A stretch of 64,000 nt of DNA, from assembly GCA_023078555.1 (NCBI GenBank), contig CM041201.1:3603713-3667712 (forward strand), in the 5' to 3' direction. The notes beneath the pieces are model-generated. The model saw nothing but the letters and a program-made list of their open reading frames with translations. It made no database searches and was not told the DNA's origin. Source of the stretch: Ulva prolifera (taxonomy: Eukaryota; Chlorophyta; Ulvophyceae; Ulvales; Ulvaceae). Below are positions 1 to 11,435 of this stretch, in pieces; position 1 is the first letter of the stretch; every line of letters begins with the position of its first letter. Made by a program: the position numbers and the translations under genes.

Positions 1-3000
1 AGCCTCGAAGTCCACATCCGCCGCCACATGCCTCTGCACACCGCCGCAGCTACCACCCGCCGGTGCGGCACCAGATCCTATCCGCTCCTGCAAATCAATT
101 ACGCGTGCGCAGTCTCTAGAGCGCTTCGAGCGCACTTCACCACCGACGGCGCACGCAGCGCCGCCAGACCCCGCACGACAATCCTCGTCACCGGCACGAC
201 ATCGATTTTGATGCGCAGCACCCACGGCTGGTGGCGCGGACGGACCATGGCCATCCCCGGCCCTCCACGCATGCGGCTCACTGGCTTCTCTGTCCCACCC
301 CAGCCGACCCCGTCTCCCTATCCCTGCTGCATGGTCGTCAGTTTCAGCGCAATCCATGGCGTTTGCCGGTGGCAAGCCGCCAACAGAACCTTCAAGCGTG
401 GACCTGACCGCCGCGCCACCGCTTCCTGCATGTGCGTCCTCTCGCAGCCTTGCAGCCGCATTGCATGCACCCACCGCCGCCTGCACCGGGGGCGCGGCAC
501 AGTCCGCCCCCACTCCATCTCTGCCTTCAACAACCGCCATCCCCGTGACCTCTTCGCCGCCAATATGCCCATCAACGGCACTTTGGCCCACGGCATGACC
601 ATGTGCACCATCACGGCCTCCAGTGTTGCCGGCGCCATCAGATGGACTGCCAGCAATGGGTGCTGCAGCGGGGCCGGTGGCCGAAGCCGGGCCCTGCGCA
701 GATGCATGCACCGCGCCGCGCGCTGCGTGCTGGTAATGCTCTGCACGCTTCGCGCCGTCGATCTGTGCAGGGCTGTCGCGTGTGCGCAGCGGCACGGGCG
801 TGGGGGCCCCCGTGGCGGTCGGCGGCGGCGGTGCGGAGGCTGCCGCGGCCGGCCGAGGGCCGCTCGAGAAGTAGGCTGCGAGCGGCTTCATCTTGGAACT
901 CGCAAGCGGCTCGAACTTGGCGGCGCCGACATGCACTTGTACGACGGGCAGGCTCTCGCGGCTCGTCCGCTGCATGTCCTGCACACGCACATGCATTGCG
1001 GGCGAGCCCAGTGTTGTGAAACAGGTTTGCAAGGACGAGTCGCTAAGGCCCCTTGTGGCGGCATTCCGTACAGTCTCCTCTCAGGAACCGCAAGGCAGCA
1101 CAGACAAGCTGCACCGCAGCTGTCACCTGACACACGACATCTCCCAGGCGACTAGCCGCCCATAGCCACCCCCACACAGACATCTCATGTCGCACATTTG
1201 CGAACACTCAGACACATGGTGGCTTTGTTGGGCAGCTGCTAGATCCGTGTGGGTTGATGGCTGTGGCGTAGGTGCACTGCGATTCTGTTCTTGGTGGTTC
1301 CCGGTGGTTCTTAGTCCCTGCGGTGCTACCCACCCCCCCCATCTGTAATTAATGTTATAACATGCATATGCCCATGCGCGGCAGCCGCCTCCGAGACGGC
1401 TCAACATGAGACGGCTCGGCCTCCGGCGAGCCCATACATTGCATTGTGCTCCAGCACGCAACACCCGACCCTCGAGCTCCCCAGGTCCACTCGTGGGGCC
1501 ACGGCTTCTCCACAGCACCGCCGCTCGCTACCGATCATTTCATGAAAGCCCTCACTGCGCGCTGCGTGATGTCAGTGCGGTTCCGCCTGGGACGAACATG
1601 TACCAGGCTACACAGCCACTGACTCGCGGTGATGGGGTGTATGTGGCTGTTGATTTGGATGAGATTCTTTTCTTGTATTTGTCTCCTCCTGTGTACTCTT
1701 TGAAACCACTCTCTTGTAACACAGCCACTGACTGCAGCACGTGCTCTCAGAAGCTGGTTCGTGCTGGAAGGTGGCCTGGCCTTGGTATCTGGGGCCAGAT
1801 AAAATATGGCCAGTGAGGAGTAAGAGCTCATGCATGATGTGTGGCTCAGCGTGAATCAGCCCTGCAGGGCTGCACGCAGCTTGGTGCACCAGTGGCATGT
1901 GTCGATGGATTATCAATCACTCACAAACCCCAACGTATCAATCAGGGTGGCTTTGCCGGCCGCAAGCATTGACGATGGCACGAGTTCGACCAGGCTCGGC
2001 GCTGCTGTCAAGGCAATGTGTTACAAGGACAAAGCAAGCAAGGGAGGTAGCACCGCGAGCAGCAACCAAGGAACCCAAGGAACCCACACCGCGCAACGAG
2101 CCACACGCAGCATACACCAACACACCCACGCAACGGCAGCACCCGCGCCGGCCACAGCCACACAGCCACACAGCCACACAACCACATACACCCCCAAACA
2201 CACACAAGCCGCCCACCCCAAGGCAATGTGTGTCATCAGGTCGTGGTGGGTACCTGACAGATCTAGCGCGCGCTAGCTGGAGCTCCGGAGCTCCGCTGCC
2301 CGTGGGCCACGTGTACGTTAGTCGGGACGAAACTCGTGACAACGGCGCGGTCTGCGGAAGCAGGGGTTTGAACCTTATACGGCAACGTGTGTGCCGCACA
2401 GTGTGGGAGCAGGGGCCGGCACGCGCACGAGAGTACAAGCAGCGCTAGCGGCGAAAATCACACGCGACCGTTATGCTGCGGTGCCGCCTGTAGACACGCA
2501 CGGAACGCACGACACCTGCCGGTGAGACTAGCACTCGGAAACAGGGTATCTAGTTACGCTCAGTCCGGAACGTCTCTGTACGCGAGACACCCATCATGCA
2601 GGACGCCGACGTAAATCATAAACATATAGTGTCTCTTAAGCCAAGTGGGAGGCCCATCTGGATTTGTAAATTCATGAATTTAAACACTCTGGAAATTTCT
2701 TGTTCCGTTCACTCTTTTGTAATCACCTCTGTGAAATGTCTGTACCCATGCCCACACCCTCACACCCTCACGCCCTCACACACGCCCACCCTCACCCTCA
2801 CCCTCACCCTCACACGCCCACCCTCACCCTCACCCTCACCTTCACCCATCTGAAGTGGTTGCATAGGTTGCATACGCCTCCTACCTGTGCAACCAAGCCA
2901 TGCAAGAGTCAACGGGTGTCAACAAACACAAGCACATTCATTCTCTCATGAATGCTCAAGCAGCTTCCAGACTCGCCACTGGCGACACGCCAGCCAGCAC

Positions 3001-6000
3001 CCCCGGCCAGCACCCCCGGCCGCAGCCCGGCAACGTTTCTCAGCTCTGGACAAGCTTATCTTTGCAAAGGAAGATCCCTTGCATGGATTATACTTGTTAC
3101 AGCAGACGTATCTGCACCCGGCCTGCTGCTTCACGCTCGCGAGATCTCGATCATGACGAGACACAATTTAAAGTATGGTGGCGTCGGCTTACGCGTTTCT
3201 TCTAATGGCGATCGGACGCAGATCCGGCATACATGTACAGTTTCCAGGGCTGGGACCGTCTCCGAATGCGCTAGCCCCGCAGATATTTCGTGATCGTCCG
3301 TACATGTATATGCGCATGCTGTGGAAGTGTGTTCTCAAAGAGCTCACAAGCCCATTGTCTGCGCAGGCGCTGGCCGCAGCTACTTCGCTTCGTGATTGAC
3401 AGTGCACAGGACCTACGAAGTTGGCCTGAAAGCATGCGTTCTTGATCTACACCGATGCGCAACGTGATCGGCTTCTCGCAGGGACCCCGCCAGCTGGCGC
3501 TATGCATGAGGTTGCCACAACTCCATGCACAGCACGCATGCATGAGCTTTCCAGTGTGAACACCAGCGCCAGCCTTCGCACTGCCGCTTGCTGCACCTGG
3601 CCAGTGACCAGCGAAGCGGCTTGGGAGCAAACAGAAGCTCACAAAATGTTGATGCATGCCTGTGCAGGCACATGAACTCCAGCTATGCATGCCAATTGTA
3701 ATGTGTTACAGAAGAAAACTTGTAATGGCCATTATGGCTTGGTCTGGCCTGATGCAACATGCGGTATGAACACACATGCTGCTGCTGGGGTGCACTGTGC
3801 AGGCTACCTTGGGGCCAGCCCAGCATGCATCACACCAACACCACAAATGACCACCCCTCAGCCCCCTGCCTGGAAACGGTTCACCTTCACCTTCACGACA
3901 TGTTTGCAGCTGCTGTATGCAGTCATGTGGCACTGTGCACAGCCCCCCTCATGCCATGCTGCTGATGGCACCTGCTGCTGCCCTGTGCTGGTGCTGTGAG
4001 ATGTGGGTGGCATGACTCAGAAATATGCATGCATTGACTCCCAGCCTAGCACCTCGCACCCCGAGTAAAAAAAAATAAAAAATGCGCAAGTGAAAGTACT
4101 GGTGGGAGGCCAACATGTTTTGCACGTGTGTTATGTGTGTTGTTTCTGTTGTGCATTCTGGGACGTGCCAAGGTCTCAAGGGCTGGCACTGTACAGCCTG
4201 TTGCTGCTAGCGGCTTGAGTGGCGCCATGCATGCAGGGTTACAGATGTTGCTGATGCCGGGCCACAGGGCCCATGCGTGCCCTAGACCGCAATTCATACG
4301 ATGTTCTGTCACGTGCGATCCCACCCGCGTGTGCCGCAAGCGGTGCGTGTGCCTGAGCATTGGACAAGGTGACAAGCCATGTGTGCGCCATGCGGATTCC
4401 ACCAATGAGCCCAGGGCGGCTCACGGCCGCGCAATCACATGAGTTCGCCCCCGTGCGTGCGCCTTCCGCAGGACCATACCTGGAACATGGACATGGACAT
4501 CTGTAGCACTAGCTGATGGGTGTCACCCAGCGCCGGCGGCGCCGAGCCCGCGCCCTCAGCCGCCACTGCATCACCTCCCGCGGCGTCCGCCGTGCCGCCG
4601 GCGCCGCCTGCAGGCCGGGCGGGCAGCACCTCTGCCGGGACGTACGGCGAGAGGTCGGCAAAGGGCGGGAAGCGGTTGGCGCGATTCAGGACGGCGCCAG
4701 TCGGGCCGTGGGTGCGGGCGCGCAGCGTCAGGCTCGTCGGCCACCTGCCGAGCATCTCACTGCATGCACAGGACCCTGCTGCGGTTGCGTATGTATGGCC
4801 AGAGACCGGCCTTGGGGCATGAGGCCGCACGCCCCTGTATGCTGTGCCATGTGGCGCTGTGATCAGCATACTGCGGCACCGTGTGGCAGACGCCATGCTG
4901 GCCGGGACCTCTTGGGGAACAAGGTGATGAAGGCAACGTCTCTGGAGGAACAGTTGATGACCACAGGTGATCATGGTGTGTTTGGGTGCAAGCCACTTTA
5001 CCAGCGAAATGAAGAAAGTCTGAGTCAGCTGTGCCAAACGCCGGCTACTCAACTATGAAGGCCAAAATCGCATGAACGAGTCAGCTTGACACACCGGCAT
5101 GGTACGGTGGGTCGCGACATCAGCGCAGGCCAGAAGCTCTAATTGATAACAGATGCCAGAGATAGGAACTTTCTATCTATCGGAAAGAGCAGAGCATAAA
5201 GGCTAGAAGAAAAGGCAGGACGGTGATCGAACACAGGCGCATGGTCCACACTGCTCCGACACAGCCTGCGGATCAGCTACCCGCCATGGCTATGACTCAC
5301 AGCCTCTCTGCCAGGGCACAGCAGAGGTGTGCCACTGAGGGGTGCTTGTGACTGGTCAAGCAGCACTGAGCAGAGAGCCAGGCCCCATATGTTAGCTTTA
5401 GATAACAAGCATTCCTCAGTGCCCTGACAGGACAGTTTGTGTGTAAAGTAAAGTAAAGTAAATCTGAATTTACTGAGCCGTTGTGTCATTACAGCGACAC
5501 AATGACAGCACATACAGACCACCTACAACTCATGAGTCGTCGCCACGACTCAGTGCCAAGGGTGATGCTATATACCAGCGCACTGCATTCCAAGGTGCCA
5601 GAGCTCGGATGATCACAGTTGCATGCACACAAATGTTATTGGCAGAGCGCATCGTGGAGGACGGGGAGGTGCACCTGTCCTGCCACACCCGGCCCAGCAG
5701 GTCTCGCAGCATGACACTCAGCAGCGCATGCATGCGCACGCCAGCGTCGTCAGCCAGCAGGAGGAGCGGCGTCAGCATGCGGTCGGCTTCGCCGCCGGCC
5801 GGCACCGGCGCTGCCGCAGCTGCGGGGCCCGTGGCCGCGGGGTGCATCGGCAGCGGCACAGGAGTCAGCGTCATTTGTAGCGAGAGGGCCTTGGGGGGCG
5901 GCCGCACGCGGGGCAACTGCGGGTCTACGCCGTGCGCAAACCCTAGCAGCGTTGCCGCGGCCTGCTCGGAGAGGCTGGGGCACAGCGCCCGCAGCGCAGG

Positions 6001-6717
6001 CGGCGCCAGCGGCTGCAGGTCCGCCGCGGTGCGTACGCTGTGCTGCGCGAGCTGCTGCGCGACGCGGCCGCCGAACCCTGCACACGCGCACACAGGCCCT
6101 GCCACCACTGCAGCTTCATGATCTGGACGAAACCTGTGGCGGAACGCGCTGGACCCTGGACCCGATCGCCGGTGACACCGCCATGCATCAGGTTGCCGCG
6201 ATGCATACATGAACGGGTCAACACACTGCAGCGCTAAAACGGCTGGCTGCAAGTTTGCGCCGGACCTCTGCACTGCTGATGCATAAGTGCATCCGATCAA
6301 CGCCCTGGCAGTCTGAATGTGGATCTACGAAATCAGGCTGGTCCAGCACTGGCTGTGGGCAACGCAGTCAACAGGGATCCCATGGCTTTGTAAGGTCCAG
6401 CGGTTTGCCGGCGTAGACAGGGAGTCCTGGGGGGGCTGTGGGAGACGGTTCGGTGCCACGCACCGGGCAGGCGGGTGATGGGCGTGGAGGCCAGCAGCGC
6501 AGGAACATCGGCGTCGTGCAGCGTGAGGAGGCCGTCTGGCTTAGCCTTGGAGCCTGCCAGCTTGGCAAGCAGCTTGTTCCTCGCGACCCCCACAGACACC
6601 CTCAGCTGCAGCTGCTGCCACGCCAGTTCGCGGATGCGCTCCCCGATGGCGGTCCCGGCATCAAGGGGGGTGTCTGCAAGCATTGCAACGCATTCCCGGC
6701 GGCGGGGGTGGGCGCAG

Positions 6718-6750
<33 letters not shown>

Positions 6751-7416
6751 GGGAGGCGGGGGAGTGGGCTGTTGGGCCGCACCGCTGACCAAGGATGCTG
6801 CTCCGATCCGACAGAGCATGAACGCTTCATCAATTGACGCTCGCTCCACCACCTCAGCATCTTCGATCTGAGACAGCAGCTTGAAGAAGCGCTCCGACAT
6901 TTCTCGATACGGACGATAGGAGATCCTGAATGCCGTAGTGTACTCCGTGACCACCAATGGCATGATCACAGGATGCAGGTGTTGGGGTGTTCAGCAGGAG
7001 CGTCGCACCTGTAGCCATCCTCAAGGTGTACATGCGCTACCTTGCCTTCGACCGCACGCAACAGCTTTCGAGCTTCGTCTGGGGCAATGTGTTTAGTCAC
7101 GCCCGCGGCTTTGGCGGACGTATTCGCAGCTATGATATCGCCGTGCTGTTGAAGCGCCACAGGTCTCCCTCTGAGCTCGGGATGCCGCAGCTGTTCCACC
7201 TATATACTTGGACGTTGGAATTGGAACTAGACCAAGACCATGTACACGGTGTCAACTCGATCGTGCGCGGGGCACTCGTCCAGGCCGTGCACCCGAAAGC
7301 ATGATACAGCGCGCTACATTTGAACCATCGATTTCCGCAGGCTTAGGACCGCCAGCGATTCTGGCGCTCACCTGGACGAAGAAGGCATCTATGTCTACAT
7401 GGATCACAATGTGCAT
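1..7416 (-). CDS. POLH: DNA polymerase eta (Y-family translesion polymerase), 3' end off the window
   Basis: Translesion DNA polymerase that copies past UV photoproducts in the nucleus. Model on the minus strand: exons 7416-7372, 7199-7009, 6925-6813, 6673-6464, 6077-5675, 4744-4480 and 1077 to beyond base 1; all intron phases match, giving 768 residues so far. Exon 1 carries the first metal-binding motif (HVDIDAFFVQ). Exon 3 carries the second catalytic motif (ERASIDEAF), preceded by YRPYREMSERF as in eta. Exon 4 holds the palm/thumb segment with VGVARNKLLAKLAGS, exon 5 the helix-hairpin region starting at LPGFGGR, and exon 6 the little finger (RWPTSLTLRAR). Exon 7 opens with the end of the little finger (LPVVQVHVGAAKFEPLA, like the human PLTMLFLCATKFSASA) and continues as a low-complexity Ala/Gly-rich tail. 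The exon 3 donor (GTCGGA) is weak. Expected C-terminal UBZ and PIP motifs would lie outside the window. Confidence 0.9.
1643..1720 (-). repeat. Dispersed repeat, copy A
   Basis: Read on the minus strand, this stretch matches 31115-31180 on the plus strand over about 65 bases: a GTTACAA start, the block GGAGGAGACAAA, then an A-rich part and CATCC.AATCAACAGC. It sits inside intron 6 of polymerase eta; the other copy sits inside an intron of the large Sfi1-like gene. Family unknown. Confidence 0.6.
2751..2849 (+). repeat. CCCTCA-type minisatellite
   Basis: About 100 bases of CCCTCA units mixed with CACGCCCA variants. It lies in intron 6 of polymerase eta. It is not the plant (CCCTAAA) or algal (CCCTAAAA) telomere repeat. 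Confidence 0.9.
5443..5474. repeat. AAAGT tandem plus hairpin repeat, copy A
   Basis: Three AAAGT units run into AGTAAAT-CTGA-ATTTACT, a perfect 7-bp inverted repeat with a 4-base loop. The same sequence, with one AAAGT unit fewer, is at 45941-45968. This copy lies in intron 5 of polymerase eta. It may be the end of a small mobile element. Confidence 0.6.
6719..6749 (+). repeat. Poly(G) tract, 31 G
   Basis: An uninterrupted run of 31 G on the plus strand, which is poly(C) in the transcript of polymerase eta, inside intron 3. It creates a false proline-rich reading frame on the minus strand. The exact length is likely to be unreliable in the assembly. Confidence 0.9.
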
Positions 7417-7988
7417 TAGCCACGATGATCTGGGGCGGCCTGGTCTGTGCTGCTCATCTTGCCAAGCTCAAGGCATCTCAACAGCCCGACGTCAATGGAG
7501 GTTCAGCCTGACAGGCAACTCACGCCAGCGCACTACATCTCTGCTTCGAGTTGAAAATTTGAGACTGACTTGCAATCGGCTTGTCTATGCCGTATTGGAT
7601 GACTATCTCCTTAGCGAGTGCTCCGGGGCGCGATACAGACGGTCTAGACACGGAGGTTTGTTCAGGAATTTCCTATTGATGACCAAGCGAAGTCAGATCT
7701 GAGCAACTTTCGTGTGCGTTACGTTGCAACGTTGCACCGCGTGGCGCGGTGGATGTATTACTTGTAGAAATACCGCGCGTCACACCTTCGCCACCATCAG
7801 CATCGGCATGTCAGACGGAGATCTCATGACACCGGGTACATGCATTCTGCACACAGATAAGCAGAGATGGTAGCTGCAGCGATTTCATACACTCTTGAAC
7901 GTCAAGGTTGGAATATTGGCACGCGGGAAAGTCCGGCGTGCAAGCCAGGCACAGCTTTGTTTCAGTCGGCCGGCCGTTGTCGTTGAAA
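7417..7988. other. Divergent intergenic region, polymerase eta / FIS1-A
   Basis: About 570 bases between two start codons facing away from each other; it should hold both promoters. On the minus strand, just upstream of the polymerase eta ATG, there is a 13-codon upstream reading frame (MSSTDQAAPDHRG, then TAA) that overlaps the true start in another frame. No other feature recognised. Confidence 0.5.
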
Positions 7989-9098
7989 ATGGATGCATAC
8001 TGCATCCCTTGCCCTGGAGCAATCAAGCAGCACCGCCGGGCAGGATATGGTGATGTACATGCAGAGATCAATTCACTGATAGCTTCCGTGCGTGGAGCAC
8101 CTTCAGATCCGAGGCTCCCGGAAGCAACGCGGCTGGACATCGTGAAACGGCACGCCGAGCACCGGATCGCAGTCAAGCATGGAGGGAATGAACGTCAGAC
8201 AATGCTCGAGTATGTTGTCACTCTCATCTGCGTTCCCTGCTTGGTTTGGACCCGACATTGTATTTGTGAGTGCTGCCAGGCTTGCCCAGACCTGCTGTGC
8301 CTGGTGCCAAGGCCTGTTGCCCCCGTAAAGCTGACATCATGCCTCTGCAAAGCAAGTGGAGCTCAGCTTCAGAGGTCCTCAAATTTGTTTGTCGCTCAGG
8401 CCTTGGGGCCTGATGCACTGTTTGTCATCAAATGCTGGGGCTCCAAATGCTGTAGCTGCACGCGAGGGATATCAGTACTGTAGACCGACAGTGGACTAAT
8501 CATCGCCATGGACAGCAGTGCCTCGCTACACTGATGACTTCGATCATATGTGCTTGTGTGATGTCGACAGGCGATTGCACCTCATCTCCTTTGGTCTGTA
8601 AATCCAGCTAGTAGTGTCGCGGTTTGTGCAGGGTCATCTGGGCGCAAGTTCACCAGACGGCGTATCAGAAACAGGCCAAGGAGGGAGTCAAGGCAGCTGA
8701 TAGGATACGAGCGACAGAAGATAGCGGGTATTCTGCACCTGAGGCTACATATCTGCTTTACTTATCAGCCGTCGGGAAGTTCAATCTGGGTGAACTGGCA
8801 GATGCCAAAAGGCGCGCACTCAAGGTGCTGAGTATCGACAGAGGTCACACTCGAGCAGCTGTTTTGATTCACCTCATTCAGAACCGGGCGCGTAAGCATC
8901 CTCTGGGGTGGTTGCCCTGGCACAAGAAGGTGCGCAGCCTTTTGCTGTCTGTTTCCTCATTTACACCATGCCACACTGTTTGTGAGCACGTGTGTAGTCT
9001 CGACGTCCTGGTGGTGGCAAAGTTCACGTCATGGAGAATCACTCGGTGCCCGGGTAAGAAAGACATCTGCTAAACAGAGTGCACTCTTGCAGGCGTGA
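7989..9098 (+). CDS. FIS1: FIS1-like fission protein, copy A, apparently without a membrane anchor
   Basis: FIS1 is a tail-anchored TPR-like adaptor for division of mitochondria and peroxisomes. Exons 7989-8209, 8632-8929 and 9093-9098 give about 174 residues. Recognisable parts are LPEATRLDIVKRHAEHRIAV (first helices), VIWAQVHQTAYQKQAKEGV and LLYLSAVGKFNLGELADAKR (TPR-like core), matching copy B downstream. The start is uncertain: an in-frame ATG at 7908 is possible. After the core the protein reads HPLGWLPWHKK and then stops in the next exon, so no transmembrane helix is visible, whereas FIS1 normally ends in one. Reading through the exon 2 donor gives a different short tail, also without a clear membrane span. 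It may be a soluble paralogue, a decaying copy, or have a missed last exon. Confidence 0.7.
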
Positions 9099-11435
9099 CA
9101 AAGGCGCTGAATTTGTACTACTAATGACAATTTCTTCCTGCTTTTGGCTACCGCTGCGTGTCTGGTGTTGCCATGGCTACAAAAGGGAGCCTTTTACTTG
9201 ACAGAATTCAGCACGGCACAGATGATGGTTAAGGGTACTGTACATTGCCATCTGTGACCTGCTGTGACAGCTTTGCCCTGCTTCCTCGGAGATGCAGCGG
9301 CTCAGCCACTGACCATGATGTATCAGATTTATCTTGTGTTCTATAAATTTTCTACATTCAGTTACAACACCTCCAATGCCAAGCGACATGTCCTAGGCGC
9401 ATGTTCTAGGCTGAGAAGTATTGACGCAGCAGCGGACCTGCTCTCCGCTTTCTGCAAGCCTGCAATTCAAGCCAGGGTTACTAACGTCCTGATCAGCTAT
9501 GTCACTCAAATTCCCCGATTGCCGTCTGATGTCCCTGTCATATGCCAGCATGTGCTGTCCAGTGGAGGAGCATGTGACATCGACACACTTTGGCGCTGGT
9601 ACTACAACATGCCAATTTGGCTGGGATGTGCTTCTGCAATCATGTAACAATGACACATTTTCAAGGCACAAAAGGTCATACAGATGCATGTGCTTCCGCA
9701 TCTGAACAACAACAACCCCTCTATCTGGACTCAGCTATTGAGTCCCTCCGATTCAGCATTGATAGCGACTGACATGAGATGAGACGGTGAGCATTCAGTA
9801 GAGTCACAGTGCGTCTGCGACACAGTGCAGTTCCTGTACTTCACCACCATCTGGACAGCTGTATGCCAATTTTGAAGTGCAAAACACATGTGCTATCATC
9901 ACTCTGGAACAGCTCACCGAAGATCAGCCCCACATATTGGTGTCATCCTCAACCATTGTCCTGCATGCTTCATGTGGTGCAAGGACAAAGAACCGTTCAT
10001 GTGACAATAGAACACGGCATTCTCTCAGAGACACTCTCGACACCACTCGGTAAGGTTTGCATCGTTTCGGCATTCTTCCTGCGCACTGTCATGTCCAACG
10101 TACGTGCCTGCCAAAACCTGCAGCATGATGCCTGCTGGCACATCGTGCTTGCTGTCCACCTTTCTGAGCGTGTCACGATGGACAGAAAGTCACGGGAGCT
10201 GTATGGCCCAGGTATGCCATCGTTTTCACGTCCTCCATGTGTACTTTGCTCTCCGCTCCAGAAGTTGAGATGAAGGATCTTCATGCTTGTGCCGCAGTTG
10301 AGTGCGGGCACTAGTCGGAGAGGCAGCGGGGCCTGCAGGCTCCACACAGCAGCACATTGCAAACCAATCACACCGGTGACATACCAAACGTTGGACAGTC
10401 CCACATCACCCCAGCCACACTGGCGCAGTCTCACGGCCAAGCGTTAACAATTAGCAATTGCACCGTGCGCCCCCATGCATGGAAACACCACCACACAAAC
10501 ATCAACTTAGTTGTCATCAGCGCTTCACTGATGCATTCGAGTCTCTGCAAGCCAATGAGGTAGCGAAACACACTCCCACTCACCCCCTTGCCCCCGCCGG
10601 GCGCTGGCACATCGTATGGGGCCCGACTTGCCTGTGGCACCATCAATTGTGCCCACCCGCTGTTGAGCGTTCCTGATGCAGCTGCAGGAAGTGCCAACGA
10701 TTCGCACCCGACTGCATAGTAGATGTGGAGATTTCATGTGGCATTCTTGGGACGGAAGATGCGCATGACTTCTGTTGCAAGCATCAAGGTCTTCAGATGG
10801 TCAAATTTGCAGCAGACAGGGCAGGCTGGCTGGGTGGAACTGTGAGGTAGAGTGGCCAGACCCTGCACTAGAACTCGCCATGTCGCGTCAGCAGTGTAGC
10901 GCACTGTGAGGAAGTGGTCTGGAAAGGCGATGCCCACTTGCTTACCATGTAGATGCTGCAGTCGCTTCGCAAGCCGCTGGTAAGACCGACCATTGTTGTG
11001 ATGCTCATAATCGTGTGCCTGGGTGCACCTGCAGTTAAGGCTGTCATCACAAATGAATTGCGCAGAGTACTTGAGAGGCGACACGATCCAATACGCTGTC
11101 GATCATTCTAGAAGCTACGTCGTGCTGCACACGTCCCGCGGGACCCGAATTCGGCCGGACTAAATCATCACACCTGCGCGGCGTATGTGCTTCAAGGAAG
11201 GTGACAAGAAGGCACTGCCAAGCTTGCAAGAGACGCAAACGATCGGCTCAAAACACGAACATGATAGAAGCCTTTGCGAACATGGTATACACCCGAAAAC
11301 CATCTATCTTGGTTCATTGCAAGTGGCGCGTCGTTTGGTCTCCTTGTGGGTGTCGGGCACACAACCTCAGCCAAAGCTTCTTCCTAGCCGATCTCCCTAG
11401 CATTGTCACCCACGTCATACCAGTTTCAACGCATT
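9099..11435. other. Interval between the two FIS1 genes
   Basis: About 2.3 kb. On the minus strand, 10734-11084 is open for 116 codons with a CPVCC.FDHL segment and no family I recognise; it could be an exon of an unknown gene (see the separate entry). The rest has only short frames in unbiased sequence. No tRNA or repeat seen. Confidence 0.4.
10734..11084 (-). CDS. Unidentified open frame between the FIS1 genes
   Basis: A 116-codon frame on the minus strand, starting MSPLKYSAQFICDDSLN and ending MRIFRPKNAT. It contains the Cys-rich stretch PACPVCCKFDHL. The composition looks protein-like, but I recognise no domain, and a possible splice donor (CAG followed by GTGCAC) lies inside it near CDDSLNC. 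It could be a single exon of a spliced gene or chance. Low confidence. Confidence 0.25.
   Translation of the reverse strand: MSPLKYSAQFICDDSLNCRCTQAHDYEHHNNGRSYQRLAKRLQHLHGKQVGIAFPDHFLTVRYTADATWRVLVQGLATLPHSSTQPACPVCCKFDHLKTLMLATEVMRIFRPKNAT

Larger units (their letters stand above)
1078..4479 (-). other. Intron 6 of the polymerase eta gene, 3.4 kb, repeat-rich
   Basis: This interval lies between the little-finger exon ending at 4480 and the next exon starting at 1077. No exon in it resembles polymerase eta, and the two flanking exons join in phase 0 to give sequence that aligns without a gap to the human protein. It contains a dispersed repeat copy (1643-1720), CA/CCACA-rich sequence near 2130-2210, a segment shared with 50.76 kb (2016-2033), and a CCCTCA-type minisatellite (2751-2849). 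It is much longer than the other introns of this gene (83-930 nt), which suggests growth by repeat insertion. Confidence 0.7.

Noticed and set aside
28-1155. 375-codon plus-strand frame at the left edge
   Set aside because: Shadow of the polymerase eta C-terminal exon on the minus strand, which has clear family similarity; the plus frame is Arg/Cys-rich with no domain.
2340-2450. tRNA gene suggested by a GGTTTGAAC box near 2365
   Set aside because: No matching A box at proper spacing and no stems; not a tRNA.
2751-2849. Possible internal telomeric repeat
   Set aside because: The unit is CCCTCA with variants, not CCCTAAA, CCCTAAAA or CCCTAA.
6661-6969. Polyproline-containing minus-strand frame
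   Set aside because: It arises from reading through polymerase eta intron 3 and its 31-G tract; splicing around it restores the family sequence.
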